Shown here piece after piece: positions 26,077 to 37,867 of a stretch of 64,000 bases of DNA. Under the pieces are notes generated by a model. That model saw only the letters and a list, made by a program, of their open reading frames with translations, did not search any database and had not been told where the DNA came from. The stretch is taken from contig NC_063275.1 in assembly GCF_910591885.1 (NCBI RefSeq), forward strand, positions 2,654,501-2,718,500. Direction: 5' to 3'. Every line of letters starts with the position of its first letter. Within the stretch, counting starts at the first letter, position 1. The translations under genes and the position numbers were made by a program. The DNA is from Bombus terrestris. Its lineage: Eukaryota > Arthropoda > Insecta > Hymenoptera > Apidae.

Positions 26077-27295
26077 AATAAATAAGAATACAAGTGGCAT
26101 TAAAAGGAATTACATTATTATGGACCAATGGTCCCTCTAAACGCTAATTGATCTATCAACAATTTGATGAATTTCTAATTTTTTATCTTAAATGATGATG
26201 TATTTGATTAGATGGAATGGGTGTTTTTATTATATAATTGCTAACTGAAATAATTACAGAGGAACTAGTAAACGCCCAGTATTGCACTAGTAAACGCACA
26301 CAAAAAAGGTTTTATGCTCATTAATTATTACAATAATATATGACGATATTTATATGTAATAAAGATACAGGGAAAATCTCTCAAAAAGATGAAGGTAACA
26401 CTGCATTAGAAACAATGACTAGGAATAGTCAATAAAAATGATAATACAAGATAATTGTATAGATCTGTACATAACATAAGACAACTTGAAAATAATAATT
26501 CTTTTTTAATGAATTACATTCACAGAGTATATGCTTTACATTATCCTATATATAATGAACTCATGTATCAACAAAATATAAATGATAATTGACAAATAAC
26601 ACTTTGATACAAGTATTTCAACAATATAATTTATTTATTAATATATGTGTATATATACGTATGTATATGTGTATGTATATATATATATATATTTATTCTT
26701 TTTTATTATTTAAAACTTCGCAAAAATTGGGTATGTAATAATTGCATCAAAAGTTCCAAAAAATTACAATAGAGCATACAGGATCGTACAATGTATACAA
26801 CCTCATACTACGTATGAATATATAAATATAATCAGAGTATATCAAGCTTCAAGTACATATAATAAAATATTATACAACTATGATAGTGATAATGATGATG
26901 ATGAAAGTAGTTATAATAATAGAAAAGGACTATAATTTTTGCAGTGTTCATTACTAAATATTATATATATTACCTGCCATGAAATGTATGTTATTTTCAT
27001 AAAAATAGCTGTTGTTTGAAAAATATTTATACACATATTAACTTCATTTTTATGTTATTTAATTGAAAGCAAACTTCCTGAACTCTGACTTGTTATTCCA
27101 CGATATAATCAGTAATTAATAGTTGAATCAATTTTATGTTTCTTCATCATTATCATAGCTAAAAATTTTACACAACATTATATATTGTAATAATTATCCG
27201 CTTATGTTAATTTAAACATTATTACTGTTGTCGTTGATGTTGTTGTTGTTAGTTCTATTGCTATCACCATTACTAAAACTGATACTATTAGATAC
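26077..27295. other. 3' flanks of convergent Arp3 and TCF25
   Basis: Arp3 (plus) and TCF25 (minus) converge here, so both 3' untranslated regions probably lie within it. Contains TA/TG microsatellite runs near 26640-26690. No gene seen. Confidence 0.5.
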
Positions 27296-29645
27296 TTACG
27301 ATAAATTTGTATTTTCAAGAACTTCCGCAACATTTCTACCAATATCCCTGGATAAATACGAAAGAAAGAGAGATAAAAAACCAGCATTATTTCTGTTTGA
27401 CCTTGTACTTGTGGCAGGACGTTTGTAAATATCAATACTATCCACAGGTGGTAGAGGATCATGAGAAAGAATGGAACCATCAATTTGTACCTAGTATTTC
27501 ATACAAGAATGTAGTACAGATGAAAAAATTTGAAAATTACAACATAAAAGTGCTTATACCTCTTGAAAGTTCACACTGATATTTCTTATATCAGACAATA
27601 TAATATGTCGCAAAATATTCTTTGGTAATCTCCCTTGGTAACGTTTTCTCCGTTTTACCTCACAATACTTTACATAATCATCTTGTGAATCAACACGACA
27701 TAGTACAGTGTGCACATTTTCACGTAGCCATGGTAAAAGATCTACATCTTTCCATAGGCGAAAGTTACGATCAACGTATAAATTTTGTAGCTTCTCTAGA
27801 GGTGGTGAAGTTGAAAGTACTGCTTTAGTGTTAAAGAAATCATAGGATCGTACCTGCAAAACAATTTCGTACAATAGGTTCTAATTTTTCTTTAATTTCA
27901 AATAAAAATTTATTGAAACATTTGCTTATCACTATAATAATATGAAAATACCATTTCATCAGATTGTATCCCACATTCTTCTAGTAACTGCATCAATACA
28001 CCCGGGAACATTATTAAAGCATTTTGTAACAATTCGTTAGCAGTACTTATGTTGCCTAAATAAAAATGGGCTAAAGCTAAACTGTATGCTATATTTGGCA
28101 ACTGTGTTAGGTTTCTTGTACTATCCCAAAGATTGCAAAATTCTATAAACCATTCGTATTCCTTTGCTCTTAAAGCATAGAAATCAAGACAAAGAACCAC
28201 AGCTAATGGATCACCTTCTGGATCAAGTGACAAAAGTAATTTACAAAATTCCAAGCTTGTTCTGAAATATAAATAAGTTTAGAGAAAATTAAAGAAAGCG
28301 TTATTAGAGGTTTAAAGAAGTTCTATTTTTTTACCTGTAACATGCACGTCCACCAACAAAATTAATATGTTTAAATAAAGTTATAAATAAAGCACGATTT
28401 TGTTGTTTCCTGTAATCTAGTCTGCAAAGAGCAGTTGTATAATTAAACAGTGGGTGAAAAGCACATTCTAAGCAGTACAAAGCCCGTTCCGTCAATTGTG
28501 CAGCCATTGCTAAATCATCATTGTGTTTACACAGTTCGGCTAATTGTAATAATGCATCTACATGATAAGAATGCATGTTGATTATACTCTAAAAGAAGAC
28601 ATTATGAAAATTTGATTTATTTCAAGTACTTTTTATGTATTCATAATAAATATAGTATTTAAATTGAAACATAACATACAAGAATACTTTCATGATTTGA
28701 GCTTTCAACAGCTTCTAAAAATTTTAATTGTACTTGTCTGTATGATGGACTGTGATCATACACAAAGTATTGAACATTATTGGTTGTTTGTATAGTATGA
28801 TCCAAAGACATTGAAAGGCCAAATTTATTAATTGGTGGCCAATTATCTCTAGCAGAAACCAACCAGGTTTTCTTTAAATGGCCCATACGTCCTCTACTTC
28901 TTCTATTGCTGTTGAAAGTAATTATTTATGGTACAAGGTCTAATTACACTATTTATCTCATATCTATTTACATAACACACATTTCATTAAAAACATACTT
29001 TTGTTCCGCTTGCACTGTTTTGCTACCAAAAATTCTCTTAAGTTCATTATACGGATTTAAGTGCTTATGTTGCACTAACAAAGTATCCTCTTTAGACTTT
29101 TGTTGGCTCCACTGAAAATTATCTGTACTTTGAGAGCTACAACCTGGAAGTGGTTCCCCAAGTAATTTATTCACTTCCCTCACTGTTCTTTCAATTTCAT
29201 CTATACTTTCTTCTTTTGATTCAACAATTTGGGCTTTACAACCTTCTAATTTTCTTCGTCTTTTCTTTTTTTTCTTGCGCTTAGCTTCATCAATACTATT
29301 TTCATCCACTGCTTGTTCTTCTTCATTTTCTTCCTCATTAATTTCAGAATTTTGATTCAACTAAAAGAAAGGAAAATAAATTTCATGGTAACATTAAATA
29401 ATAAATATTCAAAAAATTAGGAAAAAATTTGATTACAATATTATTTAAATGGTAATGATACAAAATGGAAGTCCTAAACAGAAAGATACTTATTAAAATA
29501 TTTGGACACATACTACATCAAAGAAGTTGAATGTCTTTGGTTTAACGTTGCCAATTATCGAGTTTTCCATCTCACTCTCATTTTCACTATCCTTCTCGAA
29601 TAATACATCACTTCCATATACTTTTTTCATATACCGTGTAGACAT
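27296..29645 (-). CDS. TCF25: Transcription factor 25 (NULP1-type)
   Basis: Seven exons: 29645-29514, 29360-28999, 28908-28680, 28588-28335, 28261-27952, 27853-27560, 27490-27296; about 591 residues. The N-terminus is acidic with a Lys/Arg cluster (KKKKKRRRK near residue 77), then NPYNELKRIFGSKTV, GHLKKTWLVSARDNWPP and a helical-repeat-like region (HVDALLQLAELCKHNDD, CLDFYALRAKEYEWF). This order is that of TCF25, a ribosome quality-control factor that works with the Ltn1/Listerin complex, earlier described as a nuclear repressor. The stop codon lies inside a perfect donor-like GTAAGT (see findings), so the last exon may be longer. Start chosen as the first ATG before a basic MSTRYMKKVYG. Confidence 0.94.
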
Positions 29646-30296
29646 TTTGAATAGAATTAATTTTTAACCTAAAAGTAGACAAATCGAGATAAAAGCTGTT
29701 CACACTAAATCAAAATTTCTGTGAATCTTAAGAATCAAGTAAATCGTGATTGTTAATTCCCCCTTGCCTGCCAAAAATTCTCGTTACAATCTGAACTTGT
29801 CCTGACTCCTCACTTAACAATTTTTCTTTTCAAGTATAAGCATAACTGCTATAAATGTATAGAAACGAATTCATTACCATTACTGCAAGCTTGTAAGACG
29901 CGTCACGTTATGCGTCACGTTATGCGTCACGTTACGTTTATGATAGTTCTAAATTCACTACAATCGCTAACAAGTACTGCCAACAGTCGTTTGACTTTAA
30001 AAGTTACTGAATTGTTAGATAGAAGTCGAAAATTGAAAATGACATATGCGTGGTGATTTTGTATTGGTCTTCATTAGCCACGTGTGTACAAACATATTTA
30101 TTAAAAATTTGTTCATTACTAATAATATAAAATTTTGTATCATTCAGTTGACAGATCGAAAAATATTTTACCGTTTTAATATGTGATATTAAATCTCCTC
30201 AACTTTGTGTCAATATGTTCTTTACCAGAAAGTGACGCCACAAAAAATCACAAATACCAGACGTTTGTGTGTGATTAATTTTTGTTCAGTACCAAA
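29646..30296. promoter_or_regulatory. Bidirectional promoter region of TCF25 and LRRC59
   Basis: Only 651 bases separate the two start codons. Between them, 29900-29935 holds three tandem copies of GCGTCACGTTAT (last copy ends TTAC), giving repeated CGTCA and ACGT cores like those bound by bZIP factors. Factor identity is inference. Confidence 0.6.
29900..29935. repeat. Three 12-bp copies of GCGTCACGTTAT
   Basis: Tandem array in the shared promoter; two perfect copies and one with a last-base change. GTCACGTTA resembles CRE/ATF or UPR-type bZIP half-sites. Confidence 0.9.
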
Positions 30297-31996
30297 ATGA
30301 ATTTAAAGAAAGTTAAAAGTAGATTAAAAGACGAAAAGCTAGATCTTAGTTTATGTGACCTTAAAGAGGTGCCTATTCGAGAAATTGTACGTTCAAAAAC
30401 TTATACATACATATTTTACCTAATCTGACAAATGTCAGATAAATTATTAAATCTCATTCATATATTTTATTTGATAACTTTATATCGTTTTATGTTGTAA
30501 AACGTACACCACTGTATACATTAAAGTATTAAAATGTGTGTCTTATATTTCTCAGGCAACTATTAAAAAAGCAACACATTTGGATTTATCAAATAATCTT
30601 TTAACTTCTTTATCTGTAAGTCTTTTAATTTTGTTACTTTCACTTAGTGTAATATTACTTTTTAAAGTAATTTTATTAATAATTTATTTCAGAATACTTT
30701 TGTCGAACTTAAGCAAATAGTCATACTAGATCTTAGTAGAAACATGTTGACAGAAATCCCTGAAAATTTTGGAGAACTGAGACGATTGAAACATTTAGAT
30801 CTTTATGCAAATCAAGTAAATACAAAATATTACATTATAAATTTTTTAAATAAATTTAGATCATGTAAATAATAAGAGATTTGAGGCTTTCATAGCCTGA
30901 ATTGTCACACTTGAGACTGTTCCATATATATTGCTTGAAGCTTTTGCATAAAAGCAGTGACAAAAGAAATTTCTTTCTCTGAAACTCAGTTTCAGTTTTT
31001 AGACACCGGAGAAACTAACTGCGATGCTATCAAAACATCGGAAAGAAATTCCTTTAGGACATGACTTTTATGTGAAAGACTGGAACAGTGTTAAACTGTG
31101 TTACAACAATGTTAAGCATGTAAATAATAATAGAATGATCTTACAGATAAGCAGATTACCACTTAGTTTAAGCGAATTAAAAAGTTTAAGATGGTTAGAT
31201 TTAAAGGAAAATCCTTTAACTCCTGCTGTGGCTAGTGTTGCTGGCCCTTGTAGTAATTTGAGTGAATGCCAAGCTTGTGCTCGTAACATTGTCACTTATT
31301 TATCAAATGTGAAACTTACTATCGCAGAAGAAAAATTACGGAGATTAAATGCCATTACAGGTAATATCCAAAATTAAAATATACCAGTCTCTTAAAATAG
31401 CTCCTACATATTAGACACTGTTAACACATTTATTTATAGCAAATATGGAAACAGGTACTGTTTCGACAAAAAAAGGAGGAAGGAAAAAGAAGAAGAAATT
31501 GGATAAGAATAATAAGCAAAATTTAGATGGAAATGGATCTATTCAATCGAGCGAGGTATCGCTAATAGATGAAGACAAAACAGAATCTCTGATAACCACG
31601 CACAATAGAAACCAAGCTAATAAAAATGAAACTAAAGGTAATGTACCAAAATGTGTTGTACTGAACAATTTAGAAATGCAAATAGTATTTTATAATATTT
31701 TGATTGATGTTCTAGGAAATGCACATCGATTTTTTATGTCCATGATCTCATGGCTTTTTCTGTTTGGTTTAGCACTCACACTGATAATTGTGATTCTTCC
31801 ATTGTATTCGAAACAGTCGGAATTGTTTATAAATTACATAGAATCTAAGACAGGTATACATTTAAAAGCATTTCAGAAATATAGTACCGATGTATTTAAC
31901 TCTTCTATACAAGCAGTGATTAATATTTGCGATAATTTATACCACGCGTATGAGAAAAATTTTAAAACAGAGATGGACATTCCAGCGAATAAATAA
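30297..31996 (+). CDS. LRRC59: Leucine-rich repeat-containing protein 59
   Basis: Five exons: 30297-30386, 30556-30615, 30693-30815, 31147-31360, 31440-31996; about 347 residues if no further intron. Residues 1-130 carry leucine-rich repeats (LDLSNNLLTSL, LDLSRNMLTEIPENFG, LDLYANQISRLPLSL, LDLKENPLTP). A Cys-containing linker, a basic KKGGRKKKKKLDK stretch (about 173-185), and one transmembrane helix (about 266-285, WLFLFGLALTLIIVILPL) follow. LRRC59 is a tail-anchored ER and nuclear-envelope protein that binds ribosomes. Positions 31638-31715 could be a 78-base in-frame intron, which would shorten the protein by 26 residues. Intron 4 holds a foldback element. Confidence 0.92.
30895..31125. 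mobile_element. Foldback element inside LRRC59 intron 4
   Basis: The arms, about 30895-31000 and 31021-31125, are imperfect reverse complements: GACTGTTCCA vs TGGAACAGT, GCATAAAAGCAGTGAC vs ACATGACTTTTATGTG, AAAGAAATTTCTTTC vs GAAAGAAATTCC. No open reading frame of its own. Probably a MITE-like insertion within the intron. Confidence 0.7.
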
Positions 31997-32314
31997 GCGT
32001 TTTATAGGATAAAACGATACGATCAAATGTATTCGGCATAATTACTTTTTAAAGTACAACTTATAAATAACGAATGAAATCTATCATCATTGAAACTTAT
32101 AAATTCGATCGTGTATCCGTATTGGGATCACATATTGGGATTACATATGCAAGTTAATGAATGTTATTTATTTTAAAAAATAAAAGATTATTATTAATAC
32201 AGATATATTGAAATATACTACTTACTTTTAAATATACTAACGTATTATTTCTTTGGTCATATATTTGAATACGTGAACTGTGAATACACGTTTCTTTTCG
32301 AATTATTATTTATG
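31997..32314. other. 3' flanks of convergent LRRC59 and PH-adaptor genes
   Basis: Only 318 bases separate the two stop codons. AT-rich with AATAAA-like words on both strands; no gene. Confidence 0.5.
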
Positions 32315-35219
32315 CTACACATATTTTGTGAGATTTGTTTTATTTAATAATATTGACGATGTTGTCCTAGAGGGTGCTTTGCCAAGAGAGTTTTCCATTC
32401 TACTAATCAATTTTTGAAAGGTATTCATTCTCGAAGAATTGTGTTGTTCGCCAAAGTCATCCGATGAATCCTCTGTCTCGTTTAAAACTCGGCCATTTGT
32501 TTCGGTAACCATTGAATCAACCGTTTTTGATCTTTTCCCGCTAACAAATCGATTCCACGACTTTTTTTCGGGGCTGATTTGCGATCTTGTTGCGTTCTCG
32601 TTATCTCTGTTATGTAGAACTTCCTTTTGTCGTGCCGTAAACTCTGCGAGTATAGCAACGTCGTCATACAAATCGTCAACTTGTTGATCAACAGGAAGAC
32701 ATCTAGGATAATGCGATTCGGGTCGTGGCATTTTATAATGCTCGTTATCTTCGAATGATTGTTGCGAGACGTCTAAGTTCTCGCAGAAAGCAGGCCGATC
32801 AGCATCCGTGCGAACGAGATTGTGAAAGAGATTTGATTTCTTTGTAATTTGCTGTAAATTTATTGAACATGTCTTTAAAAATAATGCTATCAAAGCAAGC
32901 GACATCAAAGGAGAAAAAATAAAACGGAAAGATTAAGAGATAGAGAATTCTTACTTGATGTGATTTATCGCGATACGCGACGTCATCATAAAATTCATCC
33001 GCATCGGTTACATTTTCGATTATCGGTGGTTTCACATAGATCGGCCTGGGAGGAGGTGGACAAGTATACTCTGATTGTTCTTCCTCCAAACGGTTAATTT
33101 CTTGCTCAACATTTATCAACTCGGATACGTCATCGTAGTAACTCGATGATTCCTGATTGTTTGCCAATGACGATGAAAGTTGTGAGAGCGGCGCCGGCGG
33201 CGGCGATGGAGAGGTAGCAGTTTTATACTTGGTCTTTTTTTCAATTTTTCTCGGAGATTCCTTTTTACTTCTCACTCTGTCCAAAAACGATTTCTTTTGC
33301 GGTGACTTTGCCGACTCCTCCACTTTCTCCGTTGTTCGAACCTTGATCGATTTTGAGTTGCGAATTACAGTCTGTATACGGAAGATGATGTAATTATGAA
33401 ATGCATACATAAATATAATATAAAAATGTAGATGATAAAGTAAGAAAAAAAAAAGAACGAGTAACAGAGCAGGTAAGAATAAAAGAACGAATAAAGAAAT
33501 AAACGTGTGCGAAATTTACTATAATCACCTCGCCATGATCGTACGATAGAAATTTACTTTGTTCATTTACAACTTTATCTTTCAACGCTGTAATGTTATC
33601 GGTGGTATCGTCATACGTTAATTCTTTTCGCGAGCCAATTGATTTTTTCGTAACAATTTCAAAATTTCCTTTTTTCCCTTTTTCATCAGATTCATGTTTG
33701 TTTCTGACGTTTGCGTATTGTATCGTCTCTCTAAAATCTTCGATCTTATGGTAAATATCGTCTTCCTCTTCGTCAGGAAGTTCGTAAGACGAACGCTGAG
33801 GGGACGGCATCGGTAATTTTCGGGAGGTTCGAGCTGGTAACGGAGGAGGAGTCGAGGAACGTGGATGAGAAGAAATAGAAACAATAGCTTCGGAAGGGCC
33901 AGTGGTAGGCGAAGGAATAGAAATATTGGCCGATTCTTGAGAATCATCTAGTCCTCTTCCTTCATTAGTATCTTCATTGGATCGATCAACGATTGGATCG
34001 GTCGAAGATTTATCGGCAAGCTCTTGCCTACAATTCGAGTCTTCTTGGTCATTCGGTTGCTTGGTAGCACCATTTGCGACGATGTTCGTGTCCATTTGTT
34101 TCGTTGTCTCTTTATAATCGTTCTTCTCGCCTCCTAATTCACAAATTTTCCTTATCCATTGTTCCATATCCTTCCGAGTTTTTGCAGAAAACTGAAATAA
34201 CGTTGAACTTTACATTCAATTTATTAACCTTTTCATTTATTTCCATTTCTATATCTATAGTATATTTTATGAGAAATATTTGAGTACCTGGAAAGTTCTA
34301 TTACCAGGACGGAAAATCTCAAAAGTAGATTCGCTTCGACGTTGGTCTCGAGGAATTGCATTTGGAGCAGGTCGTGCCATGTAGCCCTGAATTGGCAAAA
34401 TCGTGCACGGCCGATTGTCACGATCGTTTCCGTAAATTAATAGATGCAATCCAACCAAACCTATCGCATTTGCATAGAAATTGTTCCGTTACATGCAGTG
34501 TTTTGATCACATCGATATCGATCATCGAGAGAATTCAACTTACCAACCCAACAGGCTCGATATTGTTCGAAAACGAACAATTTCTTTCCTTCCTTCCTAT
34601 AAAGAGGGCCACACATCTTACATTTACTTTTCGTTTCCGTTGCTGAGAAATTCGCGTAAATGTCCATCAGCGTATTTTTAACCTCTTCTTCTTTATTTTG
34701 AATATTATCGATCGTTTCATGAGTCGAGAGTACAATAGTATTATTCGTCGATTCGACACCCTGAAAGGTCTCGTAATAATCCTGTTGTTGCTGTGGCTTT
34801 TGCATCTCATGGTATTCCTCTGCTCCTACGTATTCTTGAAGCTCGGTTTCCGTTTTCAGTGTAGCTGCCGTCAAACCTTTCGATCCGGTTGCGTTCATAT
34901 TTAAATACGGTTCTGGAGATGCCGGTCTTCCGATTCTCTCTATTACGAACATCGTTAGCGTATCTTTCGAACGTACCAATAAATTGTCTCGAATGTTCTC
35001 TAATTTCATTGGGAGTTTTACATCGTGGAGACATTCCAAAAATTGCACTACATCTATCGTGAATAAATATACGTATGTAGTTTCATGTCAATCCGATCGA
35101 TGTTAAGTAAAACGATTACAGTAATAAATATATATATATATATACATAATATATATGTGACGTCTGTTAACATTTTATTTACCTCGAAGAATAGCAGTAA
35201 CCTCTGCGTTGAGCCCCAT
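32315..35219 (-). CDS. PH-domain adaptor, SKAP-like
   Basis: Six exons: 35219-35183, 35047-34544, 34460-34288, 34191-33529, 33371-32955, 32851-32315; about 776 residues, all phases consistent. The N-terminus (to about 45) has a helical start, VKLPMKLENIRDNLL, like the SKAP dimerisation region. A PH domain runs from CGPLYRKEGKKLFVFEQ (about 159) to EQWIRKICEL, built over three exons. The rest is disordered: proline motifs (TPPPLPAR, CPPPPRP) and tyrosine motifs YDDV (three copies: YYDDVSELI, FYDDVAYRD, LYDDVAIL) plus IYHKI. YDDV/YxxV motifs are typical of SKAP/ADAP adaptors as Src-kinase targets. No SH3 domain is visible at the C-terminus, unlike vertebrate SKAP. It presumably links kinase signals to membrane phosphoinositides. 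Confidence 0.72.
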
Positions 35220-36470
35220 CGTAATTTCGTTCCTTATTCGATTTTCCTCTTTTTCTCGATCGTTGATCTGTCGGATAAAAAAATATGTTTCCTAGCAACG
35301 ATTTCGTATATATAATAGTTATCGTACCATCACTCCTACTGAAATTCATCAGGAAATGTGGTTAAATAAGATAAGCGATAAGAAAGGAAGAATGAATAAT
35401 AATTTTGTGTCATGTTCAACGGAATTTGCTTTCATTAATTATGATTTCGAGTTTGACACTTTTGGACATGACAGCATAGGACTTCTGATCGATTCGATCT
35501 GATTCGATATGATTTACCGTACCTTCTCCCTTTTAAAGGATTAGTGACGTTAATCCCAATGTCATTGATCGAGCAAACGAAACAACATCGTTCAATGACG
35601 TTTTTAAACATTTATGTTTGTTCTAACATTCGAATAAAATACAAATGATAAGCAAATCCTGAGTCGTGATTATCGTATGACGGAATCGATGGTCAAACAA
35701 TCTCACCTGTAAGTTCTTTGCTGTGTCTACTGTCGTATTTTAAATCGTTTTAAATCGTCGTATCGAGGGACAGTTGATATTTATCTGATTTAGCTTCATT
35801 TTTCGCGATAAACATTGCGCATGATTCTCTTAAGTTTTGTCACTTGTGCTGCTCGACTCGATCGCTATTATCAATCGACAACTTTATTGTCCAAACGAAA
35901 TCTTTTTAAAGAATATCTTTTGGACGCAGAAAACGTACAATTACCTTTCGATGTAAGCTCGTTAAGATTCAACGAGCTGAACTGCACGTGGGAGCAACCG
36001 AAGGCGGCTCCCGCAAAGACTGTCTCGTTGACTGTCGCTGTCGTTCGTTAACGCTACTCGCTGGAATCTTTCCTCCCTCTCTTTCTTTTACTCTCGTTCT
36101 GTCATACATATATACATACAATGTTCCTCTGAACGATTGACTCACTCCATTTCAACCGTTCCCTTTTGCTGTAATAACCTTCTGTCTTCGTCACGTTTTA
36201 TTCTCCTTGCTTCATGCTTTCCTTTTCTCGATCGTGACTTGACGCAGCGCGATATGTTTTAATTGATCATTCCAATTGGCGGAGTAAGAAAACCAGTGAG
36301 AAACAAACATAGCCACTCGCATAGCATACTCTACGACGTGTTCTTTTCTTTCTCTATAAATTTCGACCAATTTCGTGACGTAAAATACTTCGATTCGATA
36401 TTACTTTATTTTACTGATAGATCTAGAATCAGTACAAAGAAGGGTATGGAGGAAAAATTTGATTCCGTTT
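35220..36470. other. Promoter side of the PH adaptor and 3' flank of PDHA
   Basis: No coding gene supported. A plus-strand frame at 35815-36051 lacks domain and splice support. The region 36060-36250 is rich in pyrimidine CTTTC/CTCTC words. Confidence 0.4.
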
Positions 36471-37867
36471 TTAATGAGTTTCCCAAGGTGCTTTGCCGCG
36501 CGTTTTTTCCAATGGTTTCACGTAAACATCCGTTGCGATTTCCGACATCTCCGGGTATGGGTCGGCTTTAGCTTGTTCCATTTCCTCATCCACTGCTTTG
36601 TACGTGTTTTTCCTAATTTCCTAATGCACAGGGAGTGGGTTGGGATCAAGCGAGAGTGAAAAGAAGAGGAAAGAGTAACGGACGGAAGGTGAGACGGACA
36701 CGCGCGTGCGGTCTTACAAGAATTTCCGCTTCGGTTTTCACACCATTCTCCACGAGCAATTTGGTCAATAACTCGATAGGATCTCGTTCAGCTTGTATTT
36801 TCTTCACTTCGTCTCTGGTACGATAAGAAGTGCCAGGATCGCTCATGCTGTGACCAAAGTACCGATAGGTGACCATCTCAAGAAGAATCGGACCGTTCCT
36901 AAGAGCATAGTCTCTAGCAAATTTCACAGCTTCGCGAACATCCATCACTCTCATGCCATCTACCTGAAATAAGAAAAACACGGGGAAGAAACGAACGCGT
37001 TGCCCTTCTTTGTTCTCCACTCTTCCTTACCTTCACCCCTGGAATTAGATCTCCTCGCGTGTAGAAGTTGGTGTTAGCCGAATGTCTCTGCACTACCGTT
37101 CCCATCGCGTACTTATTATTTTCGCATACAAATACTACAGGCAGATTCCATAATTTCGACATGTTGTATGCTTCGTAGATTTGGCCCTGAGATGCAGCAC
37201 CATCCCCATAAAATGCCCAAGCAACTCCACCCGTGCCATTGTATTTTTGAGCGAATCCCAACCCAGCGCCAACCGGTATCTATCAAGTAGAAGCTAATTT
37301 GCCGATCAAGAAGGACAATTGTTACACTTCTCTACCTGACCGCCGACGATCCCGTCGCCTCCGAAAAATTGATTCCCGTACATGTGCATAGATCCACCTT
37401 TTCCTTTCGAAATTCCAGTCTTACGACCCATCAGCTCGGCGAATATTTCTCGTGCCGATATACCGAATACCACTGCGAAACCATGACATCGGTAAGCTGT
37501 GATCAAACTGTCCTTTTTCATTATCGACATCTTTGTACCAACAGCTACTGCTTCCTGCGCAAATACATAGTTTTCTTTTTTACAGATGGTTCCTCTCTTT
37601 CCTCTCTTTCGCTCTCTTCTTCTTTCTGTTCTTGTTATCGTCGCTCTCGCGATGACGCGACGTCCGGTTAATCCGGCTAATCGTAAATTCTACCTGACCA
37701 GAATATAAATGAAGGAAACCGTTGATCAAGCGCAATCTATATAATTCCGCCGCCTTGTTTTCCATTCGTCTGATGTAGATCATCGTTTTCAATGCATAAG
37801 TTGCTTCTTCTTCGTTCATTGTCATTTTCTCCGAGGGTCCGCTCTCCAAACGATACAATTCATATTT
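36471..37867 (-). CDS. PDHA1: Pyruvate dehydrogenase E1 alpha subunit (N-terminus not found)
   Basis: Five downstream exons, all phase 0: 37867-37694, 37554-37336, 37279-37031, 36963-36718, 36620-36471, about 345 residues. It starts at KYELYRLESGPSE and covers the whole catalytic part: the thiamine-diphosphate motif GDGAASQGQ...NN, FFGGDGIVGGQIPVGAG, the regulatory loop GHSMSDPGTSYRTRDE with the serines phosphorylated in animal enzymes, and the usual tail DVYVKPLEKTRGKAPW. It decarboxylates pyruvate in the mitochondrial matrix. The exon encoding the targeting peptide should lie between 37.9 and 39.5 kb, but I could not identify it. The phosphatase for this subunit is encoded at 61.6-63.3 kb. 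Confidence 0.96.
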
